A stretch of DNA of 64,000 nucleotides. Source: Lasiosphaeris hirsuta (taxonomy: Eukaryota; Ascomycota; Sordariomycetes; Sordariales; Lasiosphaeriaceae). Position 1 is the stretch's first letter, and each line of letters starts with the position of its first letter. Of the stretch, positions 43,923 to 53,824 are shown one piece after another. A model generated the notes under the pieces. It saw only the letters and a list, made by a program, of their open reading frames with translations, was not told where the DNA came from and did not search any database. The translations under genes were made by a program, and so were the position numbers. The stretch is taken from assembly GCA_030549175.1 (NCBI GenBank), contig JAUKUA010000004.1, positions 4,774,001-4,838,000 of the forward strand, written 5' to 3'.

Positions 43923-44725
43923 GATGGCGGTAGCTCGGGATTTGCTTCTAGAGGCGTAAAACAATGGTTTAGTAGTAATACATGGAATGAAAGGTAAAAA
44001 TAAAGACTGGGTTGTCTTATTGGGGGTGCTGTCCGAGTATACCCCTTTTTAAGCAGTCTTCATGACGTCGCAGCTCCCCATGCAGCTGTGGGATCCTTCA
44101 TTGTGCCAAGAAAGTGGCGGTGTGGGAGGTTTGTGCCGCCGGTCTGACTCACTGAACATCCACATTGACAGCTACCTTCTGTTGAAGGCTAAAAGGTCAT
44201 GGTGCACCTGCATGTCGAGATAGTAGTGCAGGTCCGAGTGACCTATACTCCATTAGTATCATGCTTCTGTCACGTAATTTCATCGTGCCCACTAGTGGTG
44301 AAAGGCCGAAGTCACTTGTAAGGTGAATTAATCTGCAAATAATACTAGTTAGCAGACATCTTGTACTAATATTAGCCGACTCTTTTCCCTATGTTTCTCC
44401 AAAAATCCTCCCGACCATGCTACTCAAACTAGCACAGGCTAAAATCCAGTACGCCTTATCCAGCCTGGCATAGTCATTATCATTTCCCACAGCCACTGTG
44501 GCTGCGCTCTACTATCCCTTCTTCTTTCATGTTCCCCTGGGTGGCTTACTGCTCATTTCATGACCCTGGCTCTAACCCATACCTAACTCTATCGAATTAG
44601 AACTGTTGCCGTCGCTTTTCCTGTAGGTGCCCTCTAATCTTTCTCAGATGGATAGGCGCCTCAGCTACAAGATCAAGAGTACTGCTGGCTGCCATTCGAC
44701 GTCCATTGGCTTTGGCATTTCCTCC
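43923..44725. other. Intergenic
   Basis: Upstream of the zinc-finger gene and downstream of the HET gene (both minus). AT-rich in parts. No gene seen. Confidence 0.5.
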
Positions 44726-47716
44726 TTAACACACCCTTATCTTAGCCCACGAGGCTTCCCCGAACACCTCATCTGCTCTCAATCGACCGCCAACATAAGA
44801 CGCGCCCACAACAACATAACCGTCATTCCTAGGTCTCAGAACCAAGTAGCCAGTTGACCCACGTACCTGTGCAAGGCAATCCTGGTTCCTGACCGGGCCA
44901 CTCGTACTCCCCGTGATGCTCGTATCAGTCACAAAGAAGTGCATGCCCTGCGTATACACCCCGGCCTGCCGAAACCTAACTATCCCAAACAAACTGCCGA
45001 GAAACTGCCCAGGGCTCCGGTACACACGCAGGGCAAGCACCGCCACAACCGGCAGGGCAAGCACCTTCCAAGCCCAAACCACAAACGCTCCCATAAACCC
45101 AATATTCGCCAAAGCACCAAGCGACCACGCAACCAGAAACAGCGCCGTATCGCCAGCAAACACAGCAGCAGCCTGCATCGCAGCCGATATCAATCGCCCC
45201 AAGACAGGAAGAACAAGCGTCCACTCGACCTCGTCGTACCGCACGCCAAACAGCGTCTCAATCAGCGAGACGCGAAACTCGCACAGCACGCCGCCCATGG
45301 TAAACAGCATGTACCCTACCGACTGCCGCCATATGTCGCGGTTCATCCAGGTGCGGCCCTTGAGGAACACCACCACCGTCTGGTTGATGGCGTGCGTCTC
45401 GGTCATCGGCTGCATCTTCCACCCCGGCACGAGCTGCATGCGCTGGCCGTCGGTCGGGCACGAGGCGACCGAGGGGAAGCGCATGCAGAGCAGCTGGTGG
45501 ATCCGCGTCGTGAAGTAGATCGAGGAGTAGGCGGCGGTGGCGTAGGACATGATGTCGAAGATGTCGAGCGTGCGGAGGGCCATGCGCATGGAGACGAGGA
45601 TCTGCGTCATGTGCGAGCGCCAGACGAGGTTGATGGCCGTTTCGGCCAGGGCGCTGATGGCGGGGTCGGGGCTGGGGCGTCGGTTGTCGGTGGGGGGGAG
45701 GGGGGTGGTGGTGGTGGAGAGGAGTTGCCAGAGGAGTGGTACCAAATCGACGGTGCCGATGTCAGTCACGCGTCCGAGGATCTTGGCGTCTACTTTCAGA
45801 CACGGCCCGTCAATGGCGTAGAGCGCTTCCTCGGCGCTTGGGAGCAATGGCGCAGAGGTGGGTGTGTCCAGGAGGCTGATGTGGCGAACAGGGTCGATGC
45901 GGGCTGATATCGGCTGCGTCCAGTCGGGGGCCCATGAAGGTAGGTCGGCCAGCCATTCGGTACCTGGAGCGTAGCAAATATCTCGCTCATTGACGATGTT
46001 GGCCGCAGCTCCCAGCACGCGGCCCGTCATGGCGAACATGGAAGTCGAGAGGCCGTCGTAGGGGTTGCGACGCGCGGGAATGAGGAGGCTGTCCGACAGA
46101 CGGAGGTAGGGGTCTGGGAGCTGCGCAAGACGGATGGCATCCAGGTTTCCTTCCAGCTTGAAGCAAGCCAGCGCCACGGCCTTGATGACTTGCGCGTCGG
46201 TCTGAGCCCACATGGAGATGGGGATGTCGTGGTCCACCTCGAGCTCTTGGAAGACGCCGTAGAGCGAAAAGAACCTGTCCTTCGGGTCGCGGCAGGCCTT
46301 GAACCGCATGGATTGCATGACGCTGGTAAAGGAAAACTCGGATAAATCCTTGAGAAGCGGCTCGCCAAACTTCAAATCCTTGTCGTCTACGATTTGGTCT
46401 AGGGCTTGGCCTCTCTTCAAGGCAACGGCGTCGGCCAGGTAGAACTGCAGCGCCACCGCCTGGTCGAGGTTGGCCGACGCAGGGAGGACGTCGAGTTCCC
46501 TCAAGACATTCCAGCCGTGGCGGATGTATTCGAGTTTGAGATGCATATCGCCGCACACGACATTTACCCGGCCGGGCTGTGGCAACGTGACCTCCTGGAC
46601 CGGCCAGGCTCTGGTGAACCACGACCTGCGGAAGAAGTCGGCCATGCTCTTGCTGAGCTGTGGCCAGGTGCGGGCCATGTCGAGCCCGAGTTTTTTCGCA
46701 TCGTGCTCCTCGTCTCCATCAGTTCGATTCCAGAAACCCAAATCGTCAACTCCGGATACTTTGGCAAAGTAGTCGCAGACAAGGCTGCTGGAATCGTCTT
46801 GTTCTCCCAGCCAGACACGGACGCTGTCCGCTTTCTTGTAGATGTCGCCCATGATGCCAATCTGCTGGTTCTTCTCGGCCGTGGCCGTGGCTGCCTGGTT
46901 GATGCAAATCGCGTCTACCCACACGCGCTGCTCCTTGTCCGTGTTTAGGCGGATGTTCCTCAGAGCCGCCACGCAGTTCTTCGTAACGGTTATGAGCGCC
47001 CCATCACAAACGATTTGCTCAGTTCCCTTCTCCGAGTCCCAGGCGTAAGATAGGGCCGTGAAGTAGGGAGCAGAATCCAACAATACTTCTTCCATGCGGC
47101 AGGCGATCGGCGCAGCTCGTTCCTCGGCATTCTGTCGTTCGAGGGTGATGAGCCGAATTGCTCGGGTCCCGGAAAGGGGCTTGTACCTGTATTGGGACAG
47201 GCTCCCGTCGGGGGAACTCAACTGTGCCGGCACTCGACGAGGCCTCTCCCGGCCATGGAAAACACTATCCAAAATTTGGTATTGTGTCCAGTGGGATCCC
47301 GACCCAAGAGATCGGCGGAAAACGCTAAAATATGCCATTGTCACGATAATATGGAGGAGAGTTGACCAGCTTCTTGAACCCTCTTCTCCGAGGCCAACGC
47401 CCTGAAACAAATCTTGAAGCATGAGCCTCACGTGCACCTCGAGCATGATACTCATGGAGGAAGCCAGCATTTGCAGTTCGACCGACGGGTCGCGCCATAT
47501 ATCGGGGAGCGCATGTCGGACCTGGAGGGTCAGGCGATATGGTACGACGATGGCACACGTCCATATGACAGTCACCAGAACGAACTCGCAGAGTATTATA
47601 CGGTGTGGGTTGGCCATCGCCGCGGGCACTTGTGCGACAATTGCGTTGGTGTTTGGGCGAAGTTCGGTTGTGTGAGGGGTAACAGAGCTGGACTGAATGC
47701 GTGTTCCCCAGTCCAT
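44726..47716 (-). CDS. HET-domain protein with N- and C-terminal membrane segments
   Basis: Single-exon, 996-aa protein. The HET domain (about residues 218-380) has the classical blocks FTALSYAWDS, RVWVDAICINQ (266-274), MGDIYKKADSVRVWLG and, later, WFTRAWPVQEVTLP. HET domains trigger heterokaryon-incompatibility cell death or related immune-like responses and resemble TIR domains. Unusually, a membrane helix precedes the domain (about 38-60, IILCEFVLVTVIWTCAIVV), with a weaker one near 121-133. The C-terminal region has three or four hydrophobic segments (LVLPVLGRLISAAMQAAAVF, LFLVAWSLGALANIGFMGAF, VLALPVVAVLALRVY). After these comes a conserved soluble end with YLVLRPRNDGYVVVGASYV, the usual HET C-terminal block. 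So the domain sits on a membrane-embedded protein. Start at 47716; the next in-frame ATG is 99 nt (33 codons) in. Confidence 0.9.
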   Translation of the reverse strand: MDWGTRIQSSSVTPHTTELRPNTNAIVAQVPAAMANPHRIILCEFVLVTVIWTCAIVVPYRLTLQVRHALPDIWRDPSVELQMLASSMSIMLEVHVRLMLQDLFQGVGLGEEGSRSWSTLLHIIVTMAYFSVFRRSLGSGSHWTQYQILDSVFHGRERPRRVPAQLSSPDGSLSQYRYKPLSGTRAIRLITLERQNAEERAAPIACRMEEVLLDSAPYFTALSYAWDSEKGTEQIVCDGALITVTKNCVAALRNIRLNTDKEQRVWVDAICINQAATATAEKNQQIGIMGDIYKKADSVRVWLGEQDDSSSLVCDYFAKVSGVDDLGFWNRTDGDEEHDAKKLGLDMARTWPQLSKSMADFFRRSWFTRAWPVQEVTLPQPGRVNVVCGDMHLKLEYIRHGWNVLRELDVLPASANLDQAVALQFYLADAVALKRGQALDQIVDDKDLKFGEPLLKDLSEFSFTSVMQSMRFKACRDPKDRFFSLYGVFQELEVDHDIPISMWAQTDAQVIKAVALACFKLEGNLDAIRLAQLPDPYLRLSDSLLIPARRNPYDGLSTSMFAMTGRVLGAAANIVNERDICYAPGTEWLADLPSWAPDWTQPISARIDPVRHISLLDTPTSAPLLPSAEEALYAIDGPCLKVDAKILGRVTDIGTVDLVPLLWQLLSTTTTPLPPTDNRRPSPDPAISALAETAINLVWRSHMTQILVSMRMALRTLDIFDIMSYATAAYSSIYFTTRIHQLLCMRFPSVASCPTDGQRMQLVPGWKMQPMTETHAINQTVVVFLKGRTWMNRDIWRQSVGYMLFTMGGVLCEFRVSLIETLFGVRYDEVEWTLVLPVLGRLISAAMQAAAVFAGDTALFLVAWSLGALANIGFMGAFVVWAWKVLALPVVAVLALRVYRSPGQFLGSLFGIVRFRQAGVYTQGMHFFVTDTSITGSTSGPVRNQDCLAQVRGSTGYLVLRPRNDGYVVVGASYVGGRLRADEVFGEASWAKIRVC

Positions 47717-48120
47717 CGCCTCACGTTCCTATTCGTCGCAGACTCGCACAATAGGGGGCTGCTGCCTAGATGCAGAGCCTGGCACTGCTTCTTTCAGAGA
47801 TATATCACCCTTGATCTTGGAATGGACTACTCCTCCCAAATGCTCTGCCAGAAAGCCTGAACAGACCGCCTGTCTGAATTCCATCAGCGCTGGGGCTACC
47901 CGTCTTACTTGACCGGACACCCCGGCGTAGGATGTGTGTTCGAAACAAATGTTGATGTCGCGCCTCTCCCTTGCCTTCAGTGCCGTATTTAGTGCTGTCC
48001 TCAGTGCCGTTTTTGGGTCGGTTTCCGCGTTGATTTCTGTTTTGTTTCTGGTAATTACCTATACTCAAAATCTGGGGAGTCAAGTTGCCTGACACCTGCT
48101 CTGTAGATCTTGGAGATACT
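47717..48120. other. Intergenic
   Basis: Upstream region of the HET gene. It contains short tandem TGCCGT/TTAGTGC-type near-repeats around 47980-48020. No gene seen. Confidence 0.5.
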
Positions 48121-48669
48121 TCATGGTGACCACCGCTCAGTCCCCCCTTCTCGTGTGTCCATAGCCGCGACAGGCAATGGCTTCAGACCGACCGCTTTGG
48201 CATATTGGTCAAAGCCGACCTTTTGGCAAAGCTCGTCAAAAGAGCTGATTTTCCCGGGTTTACGCTCTGGTGCCTGGTCTAGAACTGTCGCATCTTCAAA
48301 TTTAACCTCAAGTTCGTCAACAGCCTTGTGTATCCCGATTTGGGTACCTAGTATATTCGCAGAGATCCAATGCACCTCTCTGGTCTCTTTGGCAAAAGTC
48401 ATTGGTGTGACTGACAGCCAGAGCAAATCGGCGACTGACCTGAGTTCCCTCATGACCTTCACATTGGGGAGGCCGGTTGCCGTTTCCACTTTCCGGGCGG
48501 GCTTGATGCAATTGTAAACCATGGGTCTAATCAAATTGAAACACCCTCGCCGAGTGAAGATACTTTCGCCCAGACTTGGTATCATTTCCAGCCCCAGTAT
48601 ACTGGCTCTCAGTAGCGCAGCCTCTGGCTGGAACGTACAGTGGGGAGACAAAAGTCTGACCGCACGCAT
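48121..48669 (-). CDS. Small ORF, unknown protein (182 aa)
   Basis: Uninterrupted frame from the ATG at 48669 (MRAVRLLSPHCTFQPEAALL) to a stop at 48121. Codon use looks ordinary for the window. No signal peptide, membrane helix or motif recognised; the middle reads MRELRSVADLLWLSVTPMTF. It lies between a HET gene and an exonuclease gene on the same strand. Could be real or spurious. Confidence 0.45.
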   Translation of the reverse strand: MRAVRLLSPHCTFQPEAALLRASILGLEMIPSLGESIFTRRGCFNLIRPMVYNCIKPARKVETATGLPNVKVMRELRSVADLLWLSVTPMTFAKETREVHWISANILGTQIGIHKAVDELEVKFEDATVLDQAPERKPGKISSFDELCQKVGFDQYAKAVGLKPLPVAAMDTREGGTERWSP

Positions 48670-48758
48670 AAAAACCCCGCATCCAACATCTTCGCCGCCT
48701 TACTTCAAACCCCAACAACTCTCTCTCATTTGTATTGTAAATCGTATATGAATGGGAT

Positions 48759-49334
48759 TTATAGAAAGGCCAGATCGAAGGCTTTAAAATGAATTATATC
48801 AATGTTTGGTGTACAGGCCGTCAGCTCCGATAGCCGCCAGTACTGGAGCGTCTCGGGCGCGATTGGACGGACATCAAAGATGTTGGGCTCGGCATCCATG
48901 AGAGCTTTAAACCCGTCTTTGCGGCTAAACCAGCGCTGCACTCTTGGGAACTTGGCATTGCTATGCCCCAGGTCCCATCTGACGGCCTTGTCCAGCCCGC
49001 AAAGGAGCGTCTTGTTGCCCACACGAGATGCATTCTCGAGGAGCTGGATGTCGACGACGCCGGCGAGGCGGACTTGGTAACGGGCCCAGAGCGCATCGGC
49101 ATCGCTGCGCGCGTCCCACAGGCACTTTGGGGTGCCGGGGTCTTGGAGAAGGGGCTTGAGACTCGTCTTGCCGTTTTTGGAAGTCGTGGTGAAGGCTGAT
49201 GATGCCAGAGAGAGCACGTCAATCACTCTCACCTTGCCTTGGGGCTTGGGGAGGATGGTGAGGATGGAGATGGTTCCGTGTCGGGAGAGGTTGACTCCTT
49301 CCAGATCCAGGTAGAGTGCAGCGGGAGGATCCAT
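48759..49334 (-). CDS. RNase D-like 3'-5' exonuclease domain protein
   Basis: DEDD-superfamily exonuclease domain (3'-5' exonuclease, RNase D/WRN/Exd1 type). From the first ATG (49334) it is 191 aa: LYLDLEGVNLSRHGTISIL carries the metal-binding Asp10 and Glu12, followed by CLWDARSDADALWARYQVR (second Asp block) and VVDIQLLENASR. The third block (D-L with a late Tyr or His) is less clear: KAVRWDLGHSN, RPIAPETLQYWRL. The same frame stays open upstream of the ATG and reads TLISSTEELAVFVSP, which is what relatives carry just before this strand. The true start is thus probably earlier (up to about 49440), in an upstream exon, or lost. Substrate (RNA or DNA) unknown. Confidence 0.75.
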   Translation of the reverse strand: MDPPAALYLDLEGVNLSRHGTISILTILPKPQGKVRVIDVLSLASSAFTTTSKNGKTSLKPLLQDPGTPKCLWDARSDADALWARYQVRLAGVVDIQLLENASRVGNKTLLCGLDKAVRWDLGHSNAKFPRVQRWFSRKDGFKALMDAEPNIFDVRPIAPETLQYWRLSELTACTPNIDIIHFKAFDLAFL

Positions 49335-49797
49335 AGGAGAAACAAAGACGGCGAGTTCTTCGGTCGACGAAATAAGGGTCGGGGACGATACAGCGGCCGA
49401 CTGTTTCAGGGGCTCTGTTGGGGGCGGTAGGGCCCTTCTTTAGGCATTTGGCAATCGGGCCAGCTTTTTCAGAGAAAACTCAAGTTTTGCTTTTTTTGCC
49501 AGTGCCTCTTGTGCCTTCCAGTTTTGTGAGCCTTTGTGAGCCAACAAGAACCAGGGCGTATCTGCCCAAACTTGAACAACACCGTGCAAGTATAGAAGCC
49601 ATGCTGATTGGCCACCACAGTTCGAGCGAGAGCACCGAAGCGGGGGGCCATGCTAGGATGTTATCATAATTTATTTGTTTTGGAAAAGGTTGGGGTCGCG
49701 AAACGGGTTTCGGATCAATTGATCAGGTCATGTGGCTGCGCCGAGGTCACATGACCGCCCAATTAAGACCAATAAGCTTGGATGCTTCCTGCTTCAG
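49335..49797. other. Intergenic, probable missing 5' part of the exonuclease gene
   Basis: The first about 100 bp (to about 49440) continue the exonuclease frame without an ATG in it. The rest shows nothing clear. Confidence 0.4.
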
Positions 49798-52700
49798 TTA
49801 GCCCTCAACTTCGCCCTGCTTCCATGAACTAAAATCCGGCGTTGAGATGACGCCCTCTTTCACGCCCCCGCAAAGCCGCATGCCATCTCTGTTCCGCTTC
49901 GCCACCCTCGCATGCTGCCAAATCCGCAATTCAATCAACCCGCCATCATCCAGCTTGCACAACCAAACATCCGAAAGCCGACCTGACCCTGCGGGCCACC
50001 AACTGCGCTCTTCAAACAAGGGTGCTATGTTCAAGTCGCCTTCCCCATGTGTTTCCATGTTTTCCCGCACGAACTTCCACAGCGGGGCTTCGAGGTCGTC
50101 GATCTTTGATATCTTGAGGCCCCCGACCTCCATATTCCCGTCATCCGGCCCGTGTGCAACCAGGCCTAGTCCCCATGGTCGCGGCTCATCCGTGTCGCTC
50201 ATTTCTTTCCAGTTTGGAGCGGATTGCCACATGATGGCTGCTGGGGGGTCCAGAACAAGAATTGGCGGTTTCACACCGGCGGGAGCAAGAGTCCGGCGCA
50301 GGACTAGCCAATCAGCCAAGTAGCAGGCCAGTTCTCCCCTGAGTGGAACGCGGGACGTGGCTGAGAAGAGGAGCTCGGTCATGGTCGGATACTGATCGTC
50401 GTAGATATCGATGAGCCCGGGGTGAAGTAGTGCCGTCGTCTGTATCGTGTTGTCGAACGCAGCAAGCTCGACAGTCAACTCCGGAGTTGCACCCAAGCCG
50501 ACCTTGAGCAATACCGACAATGCTTTTCGGTAGCCGTGGATGGCAAGAACCCCCAGAGTTTCGGGCTGGATGTTCAGAGGCACCTCACTCCTGAGTAGCA
50601 GCTTGAGGACGATATCCGCCATGAGCTGATCTCTCGGCGCCATCATCCGCCCCAGCTGCACTGCCGTCTCCTGGATAACAATGTTAAAAGACTTTGTGTC
50701 GATCTCAGCATATGGAAGGAGACGCTCAAAAAGTGCCGCATTCTTGGCTGCGAAGGCGATTCCTCGGGGCGTAACGATCGAGGTGCTGTCTTCGGTCAGC
50801 TGTCTGGCCTTGTCAATTAAATAGTCCATTGTGCTGTCCTCCTTGCCCGCAAACCAAAGCCTCTCTTGAAGGACTTGCCGCACCCACCGGGCATCAAAGG
50901 GCGGTGCAAGAGTGCTCAAGACGGCGTCCATTGTCGATTGGCCACCGTTTTGCCTGGCCAGGTAAGCTCCCGGTCCAGACCACGCCTTATAAAGCTCCTC
51001 GGGTGATGCTTGAAGAGGCTCCGCCAGAATGCGGATGATGTCCACATCACCGGCAGCAACGGCAGCTTGCATTGGTGTTCTGCCGTTCAGCCCCGGCTTT
51101 CCCTTCTCATTGCCCTTGCATCCTGCATCGACCAAATCCTGAACGATGTTCGAAAACCGCCTCAGAACAGCCAGTTGCAGGGGCGACGAGATAACGGGAT
51201 CGTAGCTGCTACCGTCGTACATGAAGTGGTTGTCCAGCATCCAGCGAACCGCGACTTCCCATCCAAAGTAGATGGCAGCATAAAGCGGCGGCACCTTGCC
51301 AATGATGGTTGAGTACGCAGACACATATCGCACACACGCGTCTTTGTACCTCTGGTATGTCTCGGATCCCGATTCCGGACGGCGGACGTCCACGACGGAG
51401 CAGAATGGTACCTCGTGATAGTACAGCCCCCAAGCTCTGGACAGCATCTCTTCAGAGACCAGGACATGCATGACTCGGGTCAAGGTTAGCGGGAAGCCCT
51501 CAAGCCGGATGCATTCCCCGACATGGACTGGCCAGTACGGAGCCACGTAGCTGAGGATGGGGAAATCGTCAAACACGTCCCTGCGTACAAAGCCTAACTT
51601 TGCCTTGGCTTGGTAGGTCAACGTCATGTTGCCATCGACATGCTCGGCGGGGTCTGGGTCAATTCCGCTTTTCCAGTCCGATATGAAGCCTCGCAAGGTG
51701 TCGGGAGACTCGACGCTGAACCTGGCCTGCTCCTGAAGAAACAAGGCACAGCACTCGGCGACGTGTCGCTGACAGATTTCGACAGAGAACCGGAAGACGT
51801 CCGAGTAGAGAGACTGAAAATGCAGTGAGAGGAGATACTCTCTCACAATATTGCTGCTCAGCTGCAGGGTGCCGGATGTGACCACCTGCCGGGTTTTGGC
51901 ATCCCAGAAATCCTTGCTGTAAGCCGCCACCAGATGGGGACAGATGTCGAGGATTCCATCCTTGCTGGGGCGTCGCTCCGGGTTGAACAAGATCGCATCA
52001 CCGCTTCGCTCGACGGCTATAGCGTCGCGAATCTCCTCGAGGCGAAGGGGCCGCTGAGCGACAAGGAGCCATTCGAGGAGATTTCGGGCTTTGTCGGGGC
52101 ACAGGGTCTTGATGTCGTCCATGATACAATCGTAAAGCGCAAAGATTCCGTCCGGCAGCGTCTTCATCGCGTCGCCAAGCTCGGCATTGCTGTCGACCCG
52201 TCGATTCTTGAGGACGTTGAAGAAACAGTCGACGTAACGAAAGCTGTAAGAAGAAAGGAGGTCAGTTGTCTAGCAAGGCAACCGGACGCCACGGTCGAAT
52301 AAGCGTGAATAGGACGTTGGGGACGCACGATAACCCCTCCGACTTCTGCATCAGGTGATCCAGAAGTTCCTGCTTCTTCTCCTTGCCAATATTCCTTGAC
52401 AGTACACGAATGTGATCTTGGATGTAAAGCCAAAGGTCGCTCGAGATCTCGGTTCTTCCAAGTTCCAGGGGCGCGGTGAAGAGCTTCAGCAAATTGCCTT
52501 GTTCAAGACGGGGATCCTTTCTGTCGGAGAGAAGCCACATTGCGATTCCGTCTGTTTTGAACAATTCAGTTTCAAGCCACCCTCGTACAGCCTCGATTTC
52601 ATCAGCCTCGTTTAGCCCGTCAACCACGATGTAAACGCGGCGGTTGCACCCCGCAGCTTGCATCATAGTAATCTTGAAGGCGTGGCGCAAGTCCTCGGTA

Positions 52701-53824
52701 GTGGCCTCATACTGTTGGTATGTTTGGCTGCGCTTGTTCCTGATTTCTGCGAGAATTGCGGCTGCTGCATCATCTCCCAGGCCGCAACATAGTTGGAAGG
52801 TAATTGACGCAAGGGCAGACATTAGCGAGGTCGTTCGGCGGGAAGTCGCGTCGAAGAAATGGGCTGCGACGACAGCCTCCGATGGAAGGGTTGTGGTCTC
52901 GAGGTCATCGACGATAGCAGCGCTATTATAATCATCTATTCAGCTACACCTTCGGCCAGTTTTCGCCTCATGAGTTGGAGGTTAGATGAAGAGCCATACC
53001 ATAGCATTGATTTACCGCATCCCTCTTCAGGGAACAGTCAGCAAAACTCGTGTCTAGTGACTAGTGACAAGGGGTACGAAAGGTGAAGACTCACCGACAC
53101 CGGAGAGAAAGAGGCTCCTCGAATTACCCTGTTTCCATTGCTTGTAAGTATCACTCTCTGTCGCCCACTTACAGGTAGATTGCAATCGTCTCGTTCTGTA
53201 CTGCGATTGCTTTGGCTGCAAGATCTCGACTCCCACGGCCATAGCGCTGAAGATGTCTTTGAACTCAGATCTCAGGTTAGCCGCCTCCCATGAGTCAATC
53301 AGCTGATTGAGAGCCCGGTTGTTGTCAGCTCCGTATATCCTTTAGATTGGCACAATATTAGTGTTTCGCTCTGCTTTGTCATATACCTATATGAGTCCAA
53401 CTCACTGGCAAGTTTTGATCATGAGGTCATGTACATCCTCCGCCGAATCCTCGATAATCTCCTCGATTCTCAAAATGGTGCTTTTCCGGAACGGATACAA
53501 CAATCGTCGCATCTTGGAAGAAATCTTGCCGCTGAGTCCGGGTAGGATACTGCTGTCCCCGATCTCGTCTAGTTTCTTTTCCAAGTCGCTCGTTGACTTT
53601 GTAAGCTTCACCATGACCCTTGAGCTTTCATTTAGAAGTTCTAACTGGAACCTGCCGATGGCGAAACCATGTTGGAATTGCTTCTGGAGCTCGATGAAGG
53701 AATCTAACTTGGCAATCATGTCGCTAATGTCTTCGTGATAGGCTGCCCATTTCTTGTAGTAGGTAACGAGACGTTCGCAGACATCGATCGCGAAGCCAAT
53801 AAATCCAATCGTTTCGCTGGCCAT
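49798..53824 (-). CDS. NLR-type STAND protein: helical N-terminal domain, NACHT, ankyrin
   Basis: Fungal NOD-like receptor. Exons 53824-53406, 53339-53095, 53024-53000 (25 nt), 52922-52329 and 52243-49798 give 1242 aa with agreeing phases. The N-terminal helical domain (about 1-220) has the style of fungal STAND N-terminal/SesA-like regions (ETIGFIGFAIDVCERLVTYY). The NACHT NTPase has a P-loop GVEGCGKSML (GKS 225-227, built across two splice sites), AHFFDATSRRTTSLMSALAS, Walker B VYIVVDGLNEADE (about 332) and SFRYVDCFFNVLKN, MKTLPDGIFALYDCI. A winged-helix-like region follows (LLEWLLVAQRPLRLEEIRDA), then few ankyrin units (GRTPMQAAVAAGDVDIIRIL near 810) and a long C-terminal region. Family proteins sense non-self and drive programmed cell death. 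It is divergent to the HET gene at 55755, with about 1.9 kb between them. Confidence 0.9.
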
